From an uncultured Collinsella sp. (GTDB lineage: Bacteria; Actinomycetota; Coriobacteriia; Coriobacteriales; Coriobacteriaceae): 21,308 nucleotides of DNA. The stretch covers positions 1 to 21,308 of the forward strand of contig CAUEPS010000026.1 of NCBI GenBank assembly GCA_959019775.1, written 5' to 3'. The translations under genes and the position numbers were made by a program. Under the pieces are notes generated by a model, which was not told the origin of the DNA, did no database searches, and saw nothing but the letters and a program-made list of their open reading frames with translations. The stretch's first letter is position 1. Each line of letters starts with the position of its first letter. Shown here piece after piece: positions 1 to 6,788 of the stretch.

Positions 1-1030
1 GATCGTAGCGAAACCAGCCTTCCGACAGGGTGGTAGCCGACCCGCCGTGCATTTTTTGGAGTATTCTGCTTCCATTCGTGCGCGGGAAGGCTTCCGAGCC
101 GCTCTCGAGCGACGTTTGTGCCACAAATTCGGACGATTTGTCCAATTCCGAACTTTTTTTCGCGCTCGATACGTCCCCGGACGGCTCCAGAGAGCCTAAA
201 TTGTCCTCACGCCTGCTGAATACTCCGTTTTTTGCACATCGGATGGCACCCCACCCCAACATGTCATCGGAAAACAGCGATTCTCGGCGTCCCAAAGAAG
301 CCATATCCGCCACGTCGCGCACGCGACCGTCCTCAATCCGGTACGCACACGTCGCATACTCGAGCATCGGCCGCGGTTGATGCGTAGCCACAACAACCGT
401 GCAGCCCAGCTCACGGTTCACGCGAAACAGCGCGTGCAGAAAATTCTTCTCGGCAACGGGATCGAGCTGAGACGTGGGCTCGTCGAGTAGCAGCACACGC
501 GGACGCAGCGCCAGGACGGCGGCAAGCGACAGCAGCTGCTTGCGGCCACCCGAAAGCGTATCGGTATCGCGATGAAGCCAGTCCTCCAGACCAAAGAAAT
601 AGCTGGTCTCGGCAACACGGCGGCGCATCTCATCGCGCGACATGCCTAAGTTTTCCAGGCCAAACGCCATCTCGTGCCACACGGTCTCGCACACAATCTG
701 GTTCTCGGGATCCTGGAACACGTAGCCCACGCGCTCCGCAGACGCGCGCGCGTCCATGTCGGCAACGTTCTCGCCCAGCACGCGCACTTCGCCAGCGCGC
801 TCGCCCGCCGGAGCGATCTCGGGCTTGAGCAGCGACAGCAGCGTCGACTTACCCGATCCGGTACCGCCAACAAGCAGCGCAAATGCACCTTGGGGAACAG
901 ACCAGTCGAGCCCCTCGAGCACCGCAGCATCAGCCCCGGGGTAGGCAAAACTCAGGCTCCGCACCTCAATTGCCGGCACATCCGGGCCGCACGCCGCGCC
1001 CGACACCGGGCCCCTATCCAACCGAGCCAT
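1..1030 (-). CDS. ecfA: ECF transporter energizing ATPase, probable two-domain EcfA fusion (3' part beyond window)
   Basis: The reading frame starts at an ATG at 1030, overlaps the ecfT stop codon as ATGA, and stays open for 343 codons to the left window edge. It encodes an ABC ATPase that would power vitamin or metal uptake with EcfT and a substrate-binding S component. Visible motifs are Walker A GGTGSGKST (about residue 50), Q-loop FQDPENQ (about 105), signature LSGGRKQ (about 160), Walker B LLLDEPTSQLDP (about 180) and the switch histidine in ATHQ (about 217). FQDPENQ is typical of EcfA/CbiO proteins. The first ATPase domain ends near residue 245. A Ser/Glu/Lys-rich linker of about 90 residues follows, and the last visible residues (SEGWFRYD) resemble the first strand of another ABC domain. 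This suggests EcfA1 and EcfA2 fused in one chain, as in YkoD-type proteins. The second domain is inferred because it lies outside the window. No S component is visible here. Confidence 0.88.
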   Translation of the reverse strand, partial: MARLDRGPVSGAACGPDVPAIEVRSLSFAYPGADAAVLEGLDWSVPQGAFALLVGGTGSGKSTLLSLLKPEIAPAGERAGEVRVLGENVADMDARASAERVGYVFQDPENQIVCETVWHEMAFGLENLGMSRDEMRRRVAETSYFFGLEDWLHRDTDTLSGGRKQLLSLAAVLALRPRVLLLDEPTSQLDPVAEKNFLHALFRVNRELGCTVVVATHQPRPMLEYATCAYRIEDGRVRDVADMASLGRRESLFSDDMLGWGAIRCAKNGVFSRREDNLGSLEPSGDVSSAKKSSELDKSSEFVAQTSLESGSEAFPRTNGSRILQKMHGGSATTLSEGWFRYD

Positions 1031-1929
1031 CAGCCGAACCTCTTCTCGTCAATCGCGCGCAGCACGCAGGGCAGCACCATCCAAGCAGCGTACACGACAT
1101 AGCCCAGCCACGGCGCGGGCACCAAAAGCTGCGGGTAAAACGAATACTGCGTTGTCGCGGTCCATGCCACTGCCACCGCGGCGGCACCAAACAGCGCGAG
1201 CTCGACCAGCGCGGCAACGTCGCTGCGCCCCAGTCGATACCGCGCGTACGTCGTACGGCGCGACGCAGCACCCCACCCGCGCGAGCGCATGGCATCCGCG
1301 CGCTCAAGTGAATCTTCCATGCCCCAGCCCATCAACACGCTCGACGCCCGCAGGCGCGATCGCACGGGATCGGTGGGCGCACGCCCCGGTACATCAATCG
1401 CATCCTGCACCGCCAGTACCGTACGACCGCGGCGTAAAAACTGCGGGATAAGCCGCATACACATCGAGATCATGAGCGCGACCACCGGCGCGGCGTTGCC
1501 AAAAAGCGCAAGTACCTTGTCGTATTCGAGCATCGACGCCGCGGCCTCAAACCACAGCACGCTCGCCACAAACAGCCCGCCCATGCACAGGCCATATACC
1601 ATGCTTTCCAGATACACCGCGCGCACGCCGATGCGAAACAGCTCGGTCGAGCCCGAGGCGCTAAACAGCGGGTTGACCAGCGCGATAATCAAAATCACCG
1701 GCAGCTGCCAGCGGAGTGCGCCCAGCGTGCGGGCAGCCCCACGCGTTGCAAATCCATACGCCAGCCCGCCCGCAAGTGACAGCGCAATCAGCACCGGCTG
1801 CATCGAGAACATGGTGAGCCCCAGCGTCAGCACTATATAGAGTGCCGGCACAGCCGGATGCGACATCGAGAACGCCGCGACGGGCTCGCCGCCAAACTCC
1901 TCTTGTATGTTGTCCACGGGCACCCCCAT
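1030..1929 (-). CDS. ecfT: ECF transporter transmembrane coupling protein EcfT
   Basis: This is a CbiQ/EcfT-family integral membrane protein that couples ATPase movements to the substrate-binding S component. The 299-residue product has several hydrophobic segments in the N-terminal half (about residues 22-150) and two near the C-terminus. Between them is a cytoplasmic, Arg-rich coupling region containing ADAMRSRGWG, which fits the x-Arg-Gly coupling-helix motif of EcfT. The stop codon overlaps the ATG of the downstream ATPase gene, indicating translational coupling. The frame can be extended to a TTG at 1941, but that codon has a Shine-Dalgarno-like GAGG only 1 nt away, so the ATG at 1929 is preferred. 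A GTG at 1923, six bases after GAGGGG, is also possible. The gene is divergent from glmU. The substrate cannot be inferred. Confidence 0.82.
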   Translation of the reverse strand: MGVPVDNIQEEFGGEPVAAFSMSHPAVPALYIVLTLGLTMFSMQPVLIALSLAGGLAYGFATRGAARTLGALRWQLPVILIIALVNPLFSASGSTELFRIGVRAVYLESMVYGLCMGGLFVASVLWFEAAASMLEYDKVLALFGNAAPVVALMISMCMRLIPQFLRRGRTVLAVQDAIDVPGRAPTDPVRSRLRASSVLMGWGMEDSLERADAMRSRGWGAASRRTTYARYRLGRSDVAALVELALFGAAAVAVAWTATTQYSFYPQLLVPAPWLGYVVYAAWMVLPCVLRAIDEKRFG

Positions 1930-2113
1930 CCCCTCGCTCAAACCTCAACGCCGCAGCGCCGCCGCCATACAAAACCAGAGCAAACACCACACCAGCGGCC
2001 CAAGCCTCAGCTGCCGCAAACCAATCGTTACGCGCTCATCATATGCCTGCGGTATCATATTGCGCCGTGTATCGTTTCCAAACACACGTCTCTATAACGT
2101 AACAGGAGATCAC

Positions 2114-3526
2114 ATGGACGCAACCGCAATTATCCTCGCCGCCGGCGAGGGCACCCGCATGAAGTCGAACCACTGCAAGGTTTCGCACAAGATCCTAGGC
2201 AAGCCCATGGTTCAGTGGATCGTCGACGCCACCATCAAGGCCGGCTGCAGCCGCGTCGTGGTCGTCATCGGCAGCCACGCCGACGAGATGCGCGCCCTCA
2301 TCGATGGTGCCTACGACAACAGCGCCACCAAGGTCGAGTGCGTCGAGCAGACCGAGCGCCTGGGCACCGGCCATGCCGTCAAGGTCGCGCTCGAGGCCTG
2401 CGGCATCACGCAAGGCCCCGTCGTCGTGCTCAACGGCGACCTGCCGCTCATCACCGCCGACACCGTCGCCAAGTTCGCGCAGACCGTCGCCACCGGCGAG
2501 CTCGCCTGCACCGTCATGACCATGACCCCGCCCGATCCTTTTGGCTACGGCCGTATCAAGCTGGGCGCCGATGGTCAGATCGAGCGCATCATCGAGCAGA
2601 AGGACTGCACGCCCGAGCAGGCCGCCACGCTGCTGGAGTGCAACGCCGGCTGCTACGCCTTCGACGGCGCGCAGCTCGCCGCCCACATCAACGAGATCGG
2701 CAACGACAACGCGCAGTCCGAGTACTACCTGCCCGACATGCTCGAAATCCTCAAGGGTCACGGCCAGGCGGTCTCCATCTTCCACTGTGACGACTACCGC
2801 GACGGCCTGGGCGTCAACAGCCGCATCCAGCTCGCGCAGCTCACCGCCATCGCGCGCGACCGCATCAACGAGCACTGGATGGCCGAGGGCGTCACCTTCA
2901 TCGACCCCACGCAGGCTTGGATCGGCCCCGACGCCACCATCGGCCGCGACACCGTCGTGTGGCCGCAGACGCATCTGATCGGCCACGTCACCGTGGGCGA
3001 GGAGTGCCAGCTCGGCCCCAACAGCCGCCTCACCGACACCACCGTCGGCAGCGGCTGCATCATCGATGAGACCATCGCCATCGAGGCCGTCATCGAGAAC
3101 GGCGTCGACTGCGGCCCGCGCGCCTACCTGCGCCCGGGCACCCACATGCTCGACGGATCCAAGGCCGGCACGCACGTGGAGATCAAGAAGTCCACGATCG
3201 GCGAGGGTTCCAAGGTGCCCCACCTGTCCTACATCGGCGACACCACCATGGGCTCCGGCGTCAACGTGGGCGCGGGCTCCATCACCTGCAACTACGACGG
3301 CGTCCACAAGCACAAGACCGTCATCGGCAAGGATGCCTTCATCGGTTCCGACACCATGATGGTCGCGCCCGCCCAGATTGGCGACGGTGCACTCGTGGCC
3401 GCCGGCTCTGTCATCACCGAGCCGGTCCCGGCCGACGCACTCGGTCTGGGCCGCGCCCGTCAGGTAAATATTGAGGGCTGGGCCGCCGATTATCGCCGCC
3501 GTCTGCACGAGGACGACGAGGCATAA
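2114..3526 (+). CDS. glmU: Bifunctional UDP-GlcNAc pyrophosphorylase / glucosamine-1-phosphate N-acetyltransferase
   Basis: GlmU makes UDP-N-acetylglucosamine in the cytoplasm: its C-terminal half acetylates glucosamine-1-phosphate and its N-terminal half transfers UMP from UTP. The product feeds peptidoglycan and glycan synthesis. The 470-residue protein has the nucleotidyltransferase signature LAAGEGTRMKS at residues 8-18. A left-handed beta-helix of hexapeptide repeats runs from about residue 250 to 450. It includes KVPHLSYIGD, whose histidine (about 370) matches the catalytic acetyltransferase histidine of the family, and GAGSITCNYDG. The length is close to the usual 450-480. The start was placed at ATG 2114 because AGGAG lies at 2104-2108 and the family signature begins 7 residues in; an upstream in-frame extension has no ribosome binding site. 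An intrinsic terminator follows the stop, so glmU and the neighbouring prs are probably separate transcripts. Confidence 0.97.
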   Translation: MDATAIILAAGEGTRMKSNHCKVSHKILGKPMVQWIVDATIKAGCSRVVVVIGSHADEMRALIDGAYDNSATKVECVEQTERLGTGHAVKVALEACGITQGPVVVLNGDLPLITADTVAKFAQTVATGELACTVMTMTPPDPFGYGRIKLGADGQIERIIEQKDCTPEQAATLLECNAGCYAFDGAQLAAHINEIGNDNAQSEYYLPDMLEILKGHGQAVSIFHCDDYRDGLGVNSRIQLAQLTAIARDRINEHWMAEGVTFIDPTQAWIGPDATIGRDTVVWPQTHLIGHVTVGEECQLGPNSRLTDTTVGSGCIIDETIAIEAVIENGVDCGPRAYLRPGTHMLDGSKAGTHVEIKKSTIGEGSKVPHLSYIGDTTMGSGVNVGAGSITCNYDGVHKHKTVIGKDAFIGSDTMMVAPAQIGDGALVAAGSVITEPVPADALGLGRARQVNIEGWAADYRRRLHEDDEA

Positions 3527-3541
3527 CGTTTCGCCAAGCAC

Positions 3542-3575
3542 AAAAGGGGCTGTTCCATGGGGACGGCTCCTTTTT
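3542..3575 (+). terminator. Intrinsic terminator of glmU
   Basis: A 15-bp hairpin has left arm 3542-3556 and right arm 3560-3574, with a 3-nt loop and several G·U pairs. It ends in a run of five T and lies 16 nt after the glmU stop codon. Its A-rich 5' side and T-rich 3' side are the normal form of a rho-independent terminator. Confidence 0.82.
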
Positions 3576-3666
3576 CTATCGTGACCTGCGTGACCGGATG
3601 AGTGGTCGGTTCGTGTCCGTTGGCGGTAAAGACGTTATCAAGACTCGATAAACCCCGCCGCGCGGG

Positions 3667-3672
3667 TACAAT
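3667..3672 (+). promoter_or_regulatory. Possible -10 box of prs
   Basis: TACAAT lies 47 nt before the prs start codon and after the glmU terminator, so a promoter is expected nearby. No good -35 hexamer is visible at 16-18 bp upstream, so the call is tentative. Confidence 0.3.
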
Positions 3673-3718
3673 GCAAAAAGGCATCTATATGGCATTCGAT
3701 GTATAAAGGAGAAGGGTA

Positions 3719-4705
3719 ATGCCGATTAATGATCCCGAGAAGTCGGAGAATATGCGCAAGTCCATCCGCGTGTATTCCGGTTCCTCCAACCGTCCCCTCG
3801 CTCAGAAGATCGCTGAGTACCTTGGGGTCGAGCTTTCGGGCCTTACGCTAAAGCAGTTCGCCAATGGTGAGATTTACGCCCGCTACGACGAGACCGTCCG
3901 CGGCGCCGACGTCTTCCTGATTCAGTCCGTGGCCGGCGGCAACGTCAACGACATGCTCATGGAGCTGCTCATCGCCACTGACGCTGCCAAGCGCGCATCC
4001 GCCCGCTCCATCACCGCCGTTATCACCCACTACGGCTATGCCCGCCAGGACCGCAAGGCCGGCCCGCGCGAGCCCATCACCGCCCGCCTCGTCGCCAACC
4101 TGCTCGAGCGAGCCGGCGTCGACCGCATCATCACCCTCGACCTGCACCAGGGTCAGATCCAGGGCTTCTTTGATATCCCGGTTAACCACCTGTCCGCACT
4201 GCCGCTGTTTGGCCAGTACTACAACGACATGCACTTCGACACCGACAACCTGGTTGTCGTCTCCCCCGACGTGGGTCGTGCCAAGGCCGCCAAGAAGCTG
4301 TCCGACATGCTCGGCTGCGACCTGGCCATCGCCCACAAGGGCCGTCCGCGCCACAACGCCGCCGAGGTCATGGGCATCATCGGTGACATCAAGGGCAAGA
4401 CCTGCGTCATCAACGACGACATGATCGACACCGCTGGCACCCTGTGCGCCAACGTCAAGGAGCTCAAGGCCATGGGCGCTGGCGACATCTACGTCTGCGC
4501 CACCCACGGCATCTTCTCCGGCCCGGCTATCGAGCGTCTGAACGATGCCCCGATCGTCGAGTGCGTCGTCACCGACGCCATCCCCGTCGAGGTCGGCGGC
4601 AAGATCAAGACCATCTCGGTCGCCGAGGAGTTCGCTCAGGCCATCTCCGCCGTTTACCACGAGGAGCCCGTCTCCACGCTCGTCGGCGGCGACTTCGCGC
4701 TGTAG
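3719..4705 (+). CDS. prs: Ribose-phosphate pyrophosphokinase (PRPP synthetase)
   Basis: Prs transfers pyrophosphate from ATP to ribose-5-phosphate and makes PRPP for nucleotide, NAD, histidine and tryptophan synthesis. The 328-residue protein is a class I enzyme. It has RVYSGSSNRPLA near the N-terminus, the flexible-loop segment YARQDRKAGPREPI (about residues 101-114), the catalytic-loop HKGRPRHN region (about 206-213; canonical enzymes usually have K-R-R here) and the PRPP-binding loop DDMIDTAGTL at residues 233-242. An 11-residue N-terminal extension precedes the usual family start, with Met12 as an alternative. The ATG at 3719 is preferred because AAGGAG lies 7 nt upstream of it. glmU-prs-pth is a conserved neighbourhood in Gram-positives; here the ctc/rplY gene often found between prs and pth is absent. 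Confidence 0.97.
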   Translation: MPINDPEKSENMRKSIRVYSGSSNRPLAQKIAEYLGVELSGLTLKQFANGEIYARYDETVRGADVFLIQSVAGGNVNDMLMELLIATDAAKRASARSITAVITHYGYARQDRKAGPREPITARLVANLLERAGVDRIITLDLHQGQIQGFFDIPVNHLSALPLFGQYYNDMHFDTDNLVVVSPDVGRAKAAKKLSDMLGCDLAIAHKGRPRHNAAEVMGIIGDIKGKTCVINDDMIDTAGTLCANVKELKAMGAGDIYVCATHGIFSGPAIERLNDAPIVECVVTDAIPVEVGGKIKTISVAEEFAQAISAVYHEEPVSTLVGGDFAL

Positions 4706-4728
4706 TCGCTTGACCCTCGCATCTCACC

Positions 4729-4829
4729 GGAAGCCCGGTAGGCCTGCGGGGTTATCACGCCGACGTCCTCGCCGCTTCGCGGCTGCGGGATGTCGGCTTA
4801 GATAACCCCTCCCGGCCTACCGGGCTTCC
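4729..4829. repeat. 101-nt interrupted palindrome between prs and pth
   Basis: The outer arms 4729-4744 and 4814-4829 are a perfect 16-bp inverted repeat. Inside them, 4748-4756 pairs with 4801-4809 (9 bp), 4759-4764 pairs with 4792-4797, and GCCGC-TTC-GCGGC (4771-4783) forms the apical stem. The internal loops are 2-4 nt. As RNA this would fold into one long rod of nearly 50 nt per side. It has no T-tract on either strand, so it is not a plain intrinsic terminator. It may be a REP-like extragenic palindrome or an mRNA end-stabilising or processing structure in the prs-pth gap. Only one copy is present here. Confidence 0.85.
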
Positions 4830-4944
4830 TGCTGTCTCGGGGCAGCTGTTTTCTGAAATGACTTTGCCGTACCCTTTCCTCGCCTTCGGCGGGCGTGGTA
4901 GCCTTTGTCGTTGATTGAACTATTTGTTTAACGGAAGGATAAAT

Positions 4945-5574
4945 ATGGCAGCTGCACAGCCGCTTAAGATTCGCATGGTTGCCGGACTTGGCAACCCGGG
5001 CGAGGAATATGCCGAGACCCGCCACAACGCCGGCTTTAAGGCAATCGACGAGCTGGCCCGTCAGGCCGGCGTCACGTACTGGAAAAACCAGGCCGGTGCC
5101 GAGGTCGCGCTCATCAACATCAACGACCCCGAGGAAGAGGGCGGCAAGCGCCAGATTGTGCTGGTCAAGCCACAGTCGTACATGAATACCTCGGGCGGTC
5201 CCATCTCCAAGCTCTGCCGCGAGTACAAGATCAAGGCCGAGGAGCTGCTCGTAATCCACGACGAGCTCGACATTCCCGCCGGCGACGTGCGCGTTAAGGT
5301 GGGCGGCGGCCATGCTGGCCACAACGGCCTGCGTTCCATCATCGACAAGATGGGCAGCCGCGACTTCAGCCGCATCCGCACCGGCATCGGCAACCCTCCC
5401 GGCAAGATGGCCGTCGCCGACTACGTGCTTAAGCAGCTACGCGCCCGCGAGGCCGAGGATTTCCAGGACACCTGCGCCCGCGCGGCCGACGCCGCCGGCC
5501 TGGCGATCGTGCACGGCGTGGTCTATGCCCGCGACCATGTCAACGGCGCCGCCTCCGCCAACGGCAAGCACTAA
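4945..5574 (+). CDS. pth: Peptidyl-tRNA hydrolase
   Basis: Pth cleaves peptidyl-tRNA released from stalled ribosomes and so recycles tRNA in the cytoplasm. The 209-residue product carries the family motifs: GLGNPGEEYAETRHNAGF with catalytic-site Asn17 and His27, KPQSYMNTSGG, VIHDELDIPAG with the essential Asp, and GGGHAGHNGLRSI. The length is typical (about 190-210). The ATG at 4945 is preferred over a TTG at 4915 because GGAAGGA lies at 4933-4939. A long palindrome separates it from prs. A strong hairpin terminator inside a possible small repeat element follows the stop. Confidence 0.96.
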   Translation: MAAAQPLKIRMVAGLGNPGEEYAETRHNAGFKAIDELARQAGVTYWKNQAGAEVALININDPEEEGGKRQIVLVKPQSYMNTSGGPISKLCREYKIKAEELLVIHDELDIPAGDVRVKVGGGHAGHNGLRSIIDKMGSRDFSRIRTGIGNPPGKMAVADYVLKQLRAREAEDFQDTCARAADAAGLAIVHGVVYARDHVNGAASANGKH

Positions 5575-5576
5575 AA

Positions 5577-5609
5577 CCTACCATTTAGGGACAGGTTTAT
5601 TTTGGCAGG
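5577..5609 (+). repeat. Left copy of AGGGACAGGTTTATTTTGG repeat
   Basis: This copy reads CCTACCATTTAGGGACAGG followed by TTTATTTTGG. It is the inverted partner of 5743-5774, with three differences in 29 aligned bases. The GGGACAGG core also appears in the 33-bp palindrome family elsewhere in the window. Confidence 0.75.
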
Positions 5610-5680
5610 TTTTATCTGCGGAAACGCCCTAGTTGCGGCATCGCGATAAACCGCGCGCCGCCATACACACATAGCACCCC

Positions 5681-5730
5681 AAAGGGGGCCGGCCTCATCA
5701 CAACCCGAGGCCGGCCCCCTTTGCCGTTTT
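5681..5730 (+). terminator. Strong hairpin terminator downstream of pth
   Basis: A perfect 16-bp stem (5681-5696 with 5707-5722) encloses a 10-nt loop. The 3' arm ends in CCCCCTTT and is followed after GCCG by TTTT. It sits about 107 nt after the pth stop and probably ends the pth transcript. The T-tract is interrupted, so efficiency is uncertain. Confidence 0.75.
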
Positions 5731-5742
5731 ACCCGATAAGGC

Positions 5743-5774
5743 TGACCAAAATAAACCTGCCCCTATTTGGTAGG
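5743..5774 (-). repeat. Right copy of AGGGGCAGGTTTATTTTGG repeat
   Basis: Read on the minus strand, this copy matches 5577-5605 at 26 of 29 positions. See the left copy and the candidate element that contains both. Confidence 0.75.
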
Positions 5775-5837
5775 CCAAAGTGGATAAACCCTGCTCCCAC
5801 CTGCCAAAGACACACGTAAGCGACATGTCCATGAGGG

Positions 5838-5843
5838 TATAAT
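5838..5843 (+). promoter_or_regulatory. -10 box for the nfnAB operon
   Basis: A perfect TATAAT lies 105 nt before the nfnA start codon. There is no convincing -35 box at 16-18 bp spacing (the bases there read CGTAAG), so activation or a non-canonical -35 may be involved. Transcription from here would give a leader of about 100 nt. Confidence 0.5.
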
Positions 5844-5848
5844 TTGCA

Positions 5849-5934
5849 CCGTATGTCTGCACAACGCCTGTGCACGTACGGTTTTATTCGGGCTACCGTC
5901 CATTTCCGTGGAGGCACGGTTCGGTCGCCCTAAC
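5849..5934 (+). promoter_or_regulatory. Structured 5' leader of nfnAB with terminator-like stem-loop
   Basis: The first structure pairs CCGTA (5849-5853) with TACGG (5877-5881) and TGCACA (5858-5863) with TGTGCA (5869-5874), and TTTTATT follows directly. This looks like a small attenuator. A second stem-loop lies near 5894-5920, where ACCGT pairs with ACGGT around TCCA/TGGA. It matches no riboswitch class I recognise. The leader may be regulatory or simply stabilise the mRNA. Confidence 0.4.
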
Positions 5935-5948
5935 AAGAGAGGGGTTCT

Positions 5949-6788
5949 ATGTATAAGATCCTGGAGAAGACGCAGTTCTCGGAGAAGGTGTTCAAGTTCC
6001 GCATCGAGGCGCCCGCAATCGCCAAACATGCGCACGCTGGACAGTTCCTCATGGTCCGCGCCAACGAGACGGGCGAGCGTGTCCCGTTTACCCTGGCCGG
6101 CTGGAACGGTGACGAGGGCTGGGTCGAGTTCATCTTCATGGTGATCGGCAAGACCACCGAGATGCTGTCCACCTACGAGGCCGGCGAGTCGCTGCGCGAC
6201 GTCGTGGGCCCGCTGGGCGTTCCCACCGAGATGGCCGAGGGCCCCTGCGCCGTCATTGGCGGCGGCGTCGGCCTGGCAATTGCCTTCCCGGTCGCCAAGC
6301 ACCTGGTCGAGACCGGCCATGAGGTTCACGCCATCATGGGCGCCCGCACCAAGGACCTCCTGCTCATGGAGGACCAGTTCCGCGAGCTCCTCGACGAGGA
6401 CCACATCCACATCACTACCGATGACGGTTCCTACGGCGAGCAGGGCGTTGTCACCGCTCCGCTGGAGCGCCTGCTGCAGGACAAGGCCGTGAGCCAGGTC
6501 TTCTGCGTCGGCCCCGTTCCGATGATGAAGTTCTCGACCCTCACCGCCCAGAAGTACGACACCCCCATCACCGCGTCGCTCAACCCCATCATGGTTGACG
6601 GCACCGGCATGTGCGGCTGCTGCCGCGTCGAGGTGGGCGGCGTGACCAAGTTTGCTTGCGTCGACGGCCCCGACTTCGATGCCACCCTGGTCGACTGGGA
6701 TGACCTTCGTGCCCGCCAGGCCGCTTATCGTTCCGAAGAGGGCGCGTCCCTCAAGGCCTATGAGGAAAAGAGCTGCGCATGCCACTAG
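5949..6788 (+). CDS. nfnA: NfnA-type FAD/NAD(H) and [2Fe-2S] subunit of NADH-dependent ferredoxin:NADP+ oxidoreductase
   Basis: The 279-residue protein belongs to the ferredoxin-reductase-like family of NfnA, SudB and dihydroorotate dehydrogenase electron-transfer subunits. In the NfnAB complex it binds FAD, a [2Fe-2S] cluster and NAD(H). The N-terminal beta-barrel carries the flavin-binding segment GERVPFTLAG (about residues 42-51). The nucleotide-binding part has AVIGGGVGLAIAFPVAK (about 100-117). The cluster ligands are Cys222, Cys224, Cys225 and Cys237, in GMCGCCRVEVGG and FACVDG. The next gene encodes a matching NfnB subunit and overlaps it by 10 bp, which favours NfnAB over a PyrK role. 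GAGAGGGG precedes the ATG. Complex formation and bifurcation are inferred from family and gene pairing. Confidence 0.88.
   Translation: MYKILEKTQFSEKVFKFRIEAPAIAKHAHAGQFLMVRANETGERVPFTLAGWNGDEGWVEFIFMVIGKTTEMLSTYEAGESLRDVVGPLGVPTEMAEGPCAVIGGGVGLAIAFPVAKHLVETGHEVHAIMGARTKDLLLMEDQFRELLDEDHIHITTDDGSYGEQGVVTAPLERLLQDKAVSQVFCVGPVPMMKFSTLTAQKYDTPITASLNPIMVDGTGMCGCCRVEVGGVTKFACVDGPDFDATLVDWDDLRARQAAYRSEEGASLKAYEEKSCACH

Larger units (their letters stand above)
5577..5774. mobile_element. Candidate small non-autonomous element with 29-bp inverted ends
   Basis: The interval begins two bases after the pth stop and ends in the region upstream of nfnA. Its ends (5577-5605 and, inverted, 5746-5774) match at 26 of 29 positions and share GCAGGTTTATTTTGG or ACAGGTTTATTTTGG. 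The inside holds no gene, only a strong terminator hairpin. No clear target-site duplication was found. It could be a miniature element, or a pair of independent REP-type repeats that landed in opposite orientations. Together with 5775-5948 this accounts for the 374-base gap between pth and nfnA. Confidence 0.35.

Noticed and set aside
1661..1990. A short minus-strand gene upstream of ecfT (possible S component)
   Set aside because: It overlaps ecfT almost entirely in another frame and is Arg/Gly-rich without membrane helices.
1907..2113. N-terminal extension of glmU
   Set aside because: It would add 69 residues with no family similarity, while AGGAG precedes the ATG at 2114.
2195..3541. A 448-codon minus-strand frame opposite glmU
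   Set aside because: The composition (Gly/Asp/Val/Ala-rich, no motifs) is typical of the antisense of a GC-rich gene. glmU itself is unmistakable.
4729..4829. Intrinsic terminator of prs
   Set aside because: There is no T-tract on either strand after the stem, and the palindrome is much longer than typical terminators.
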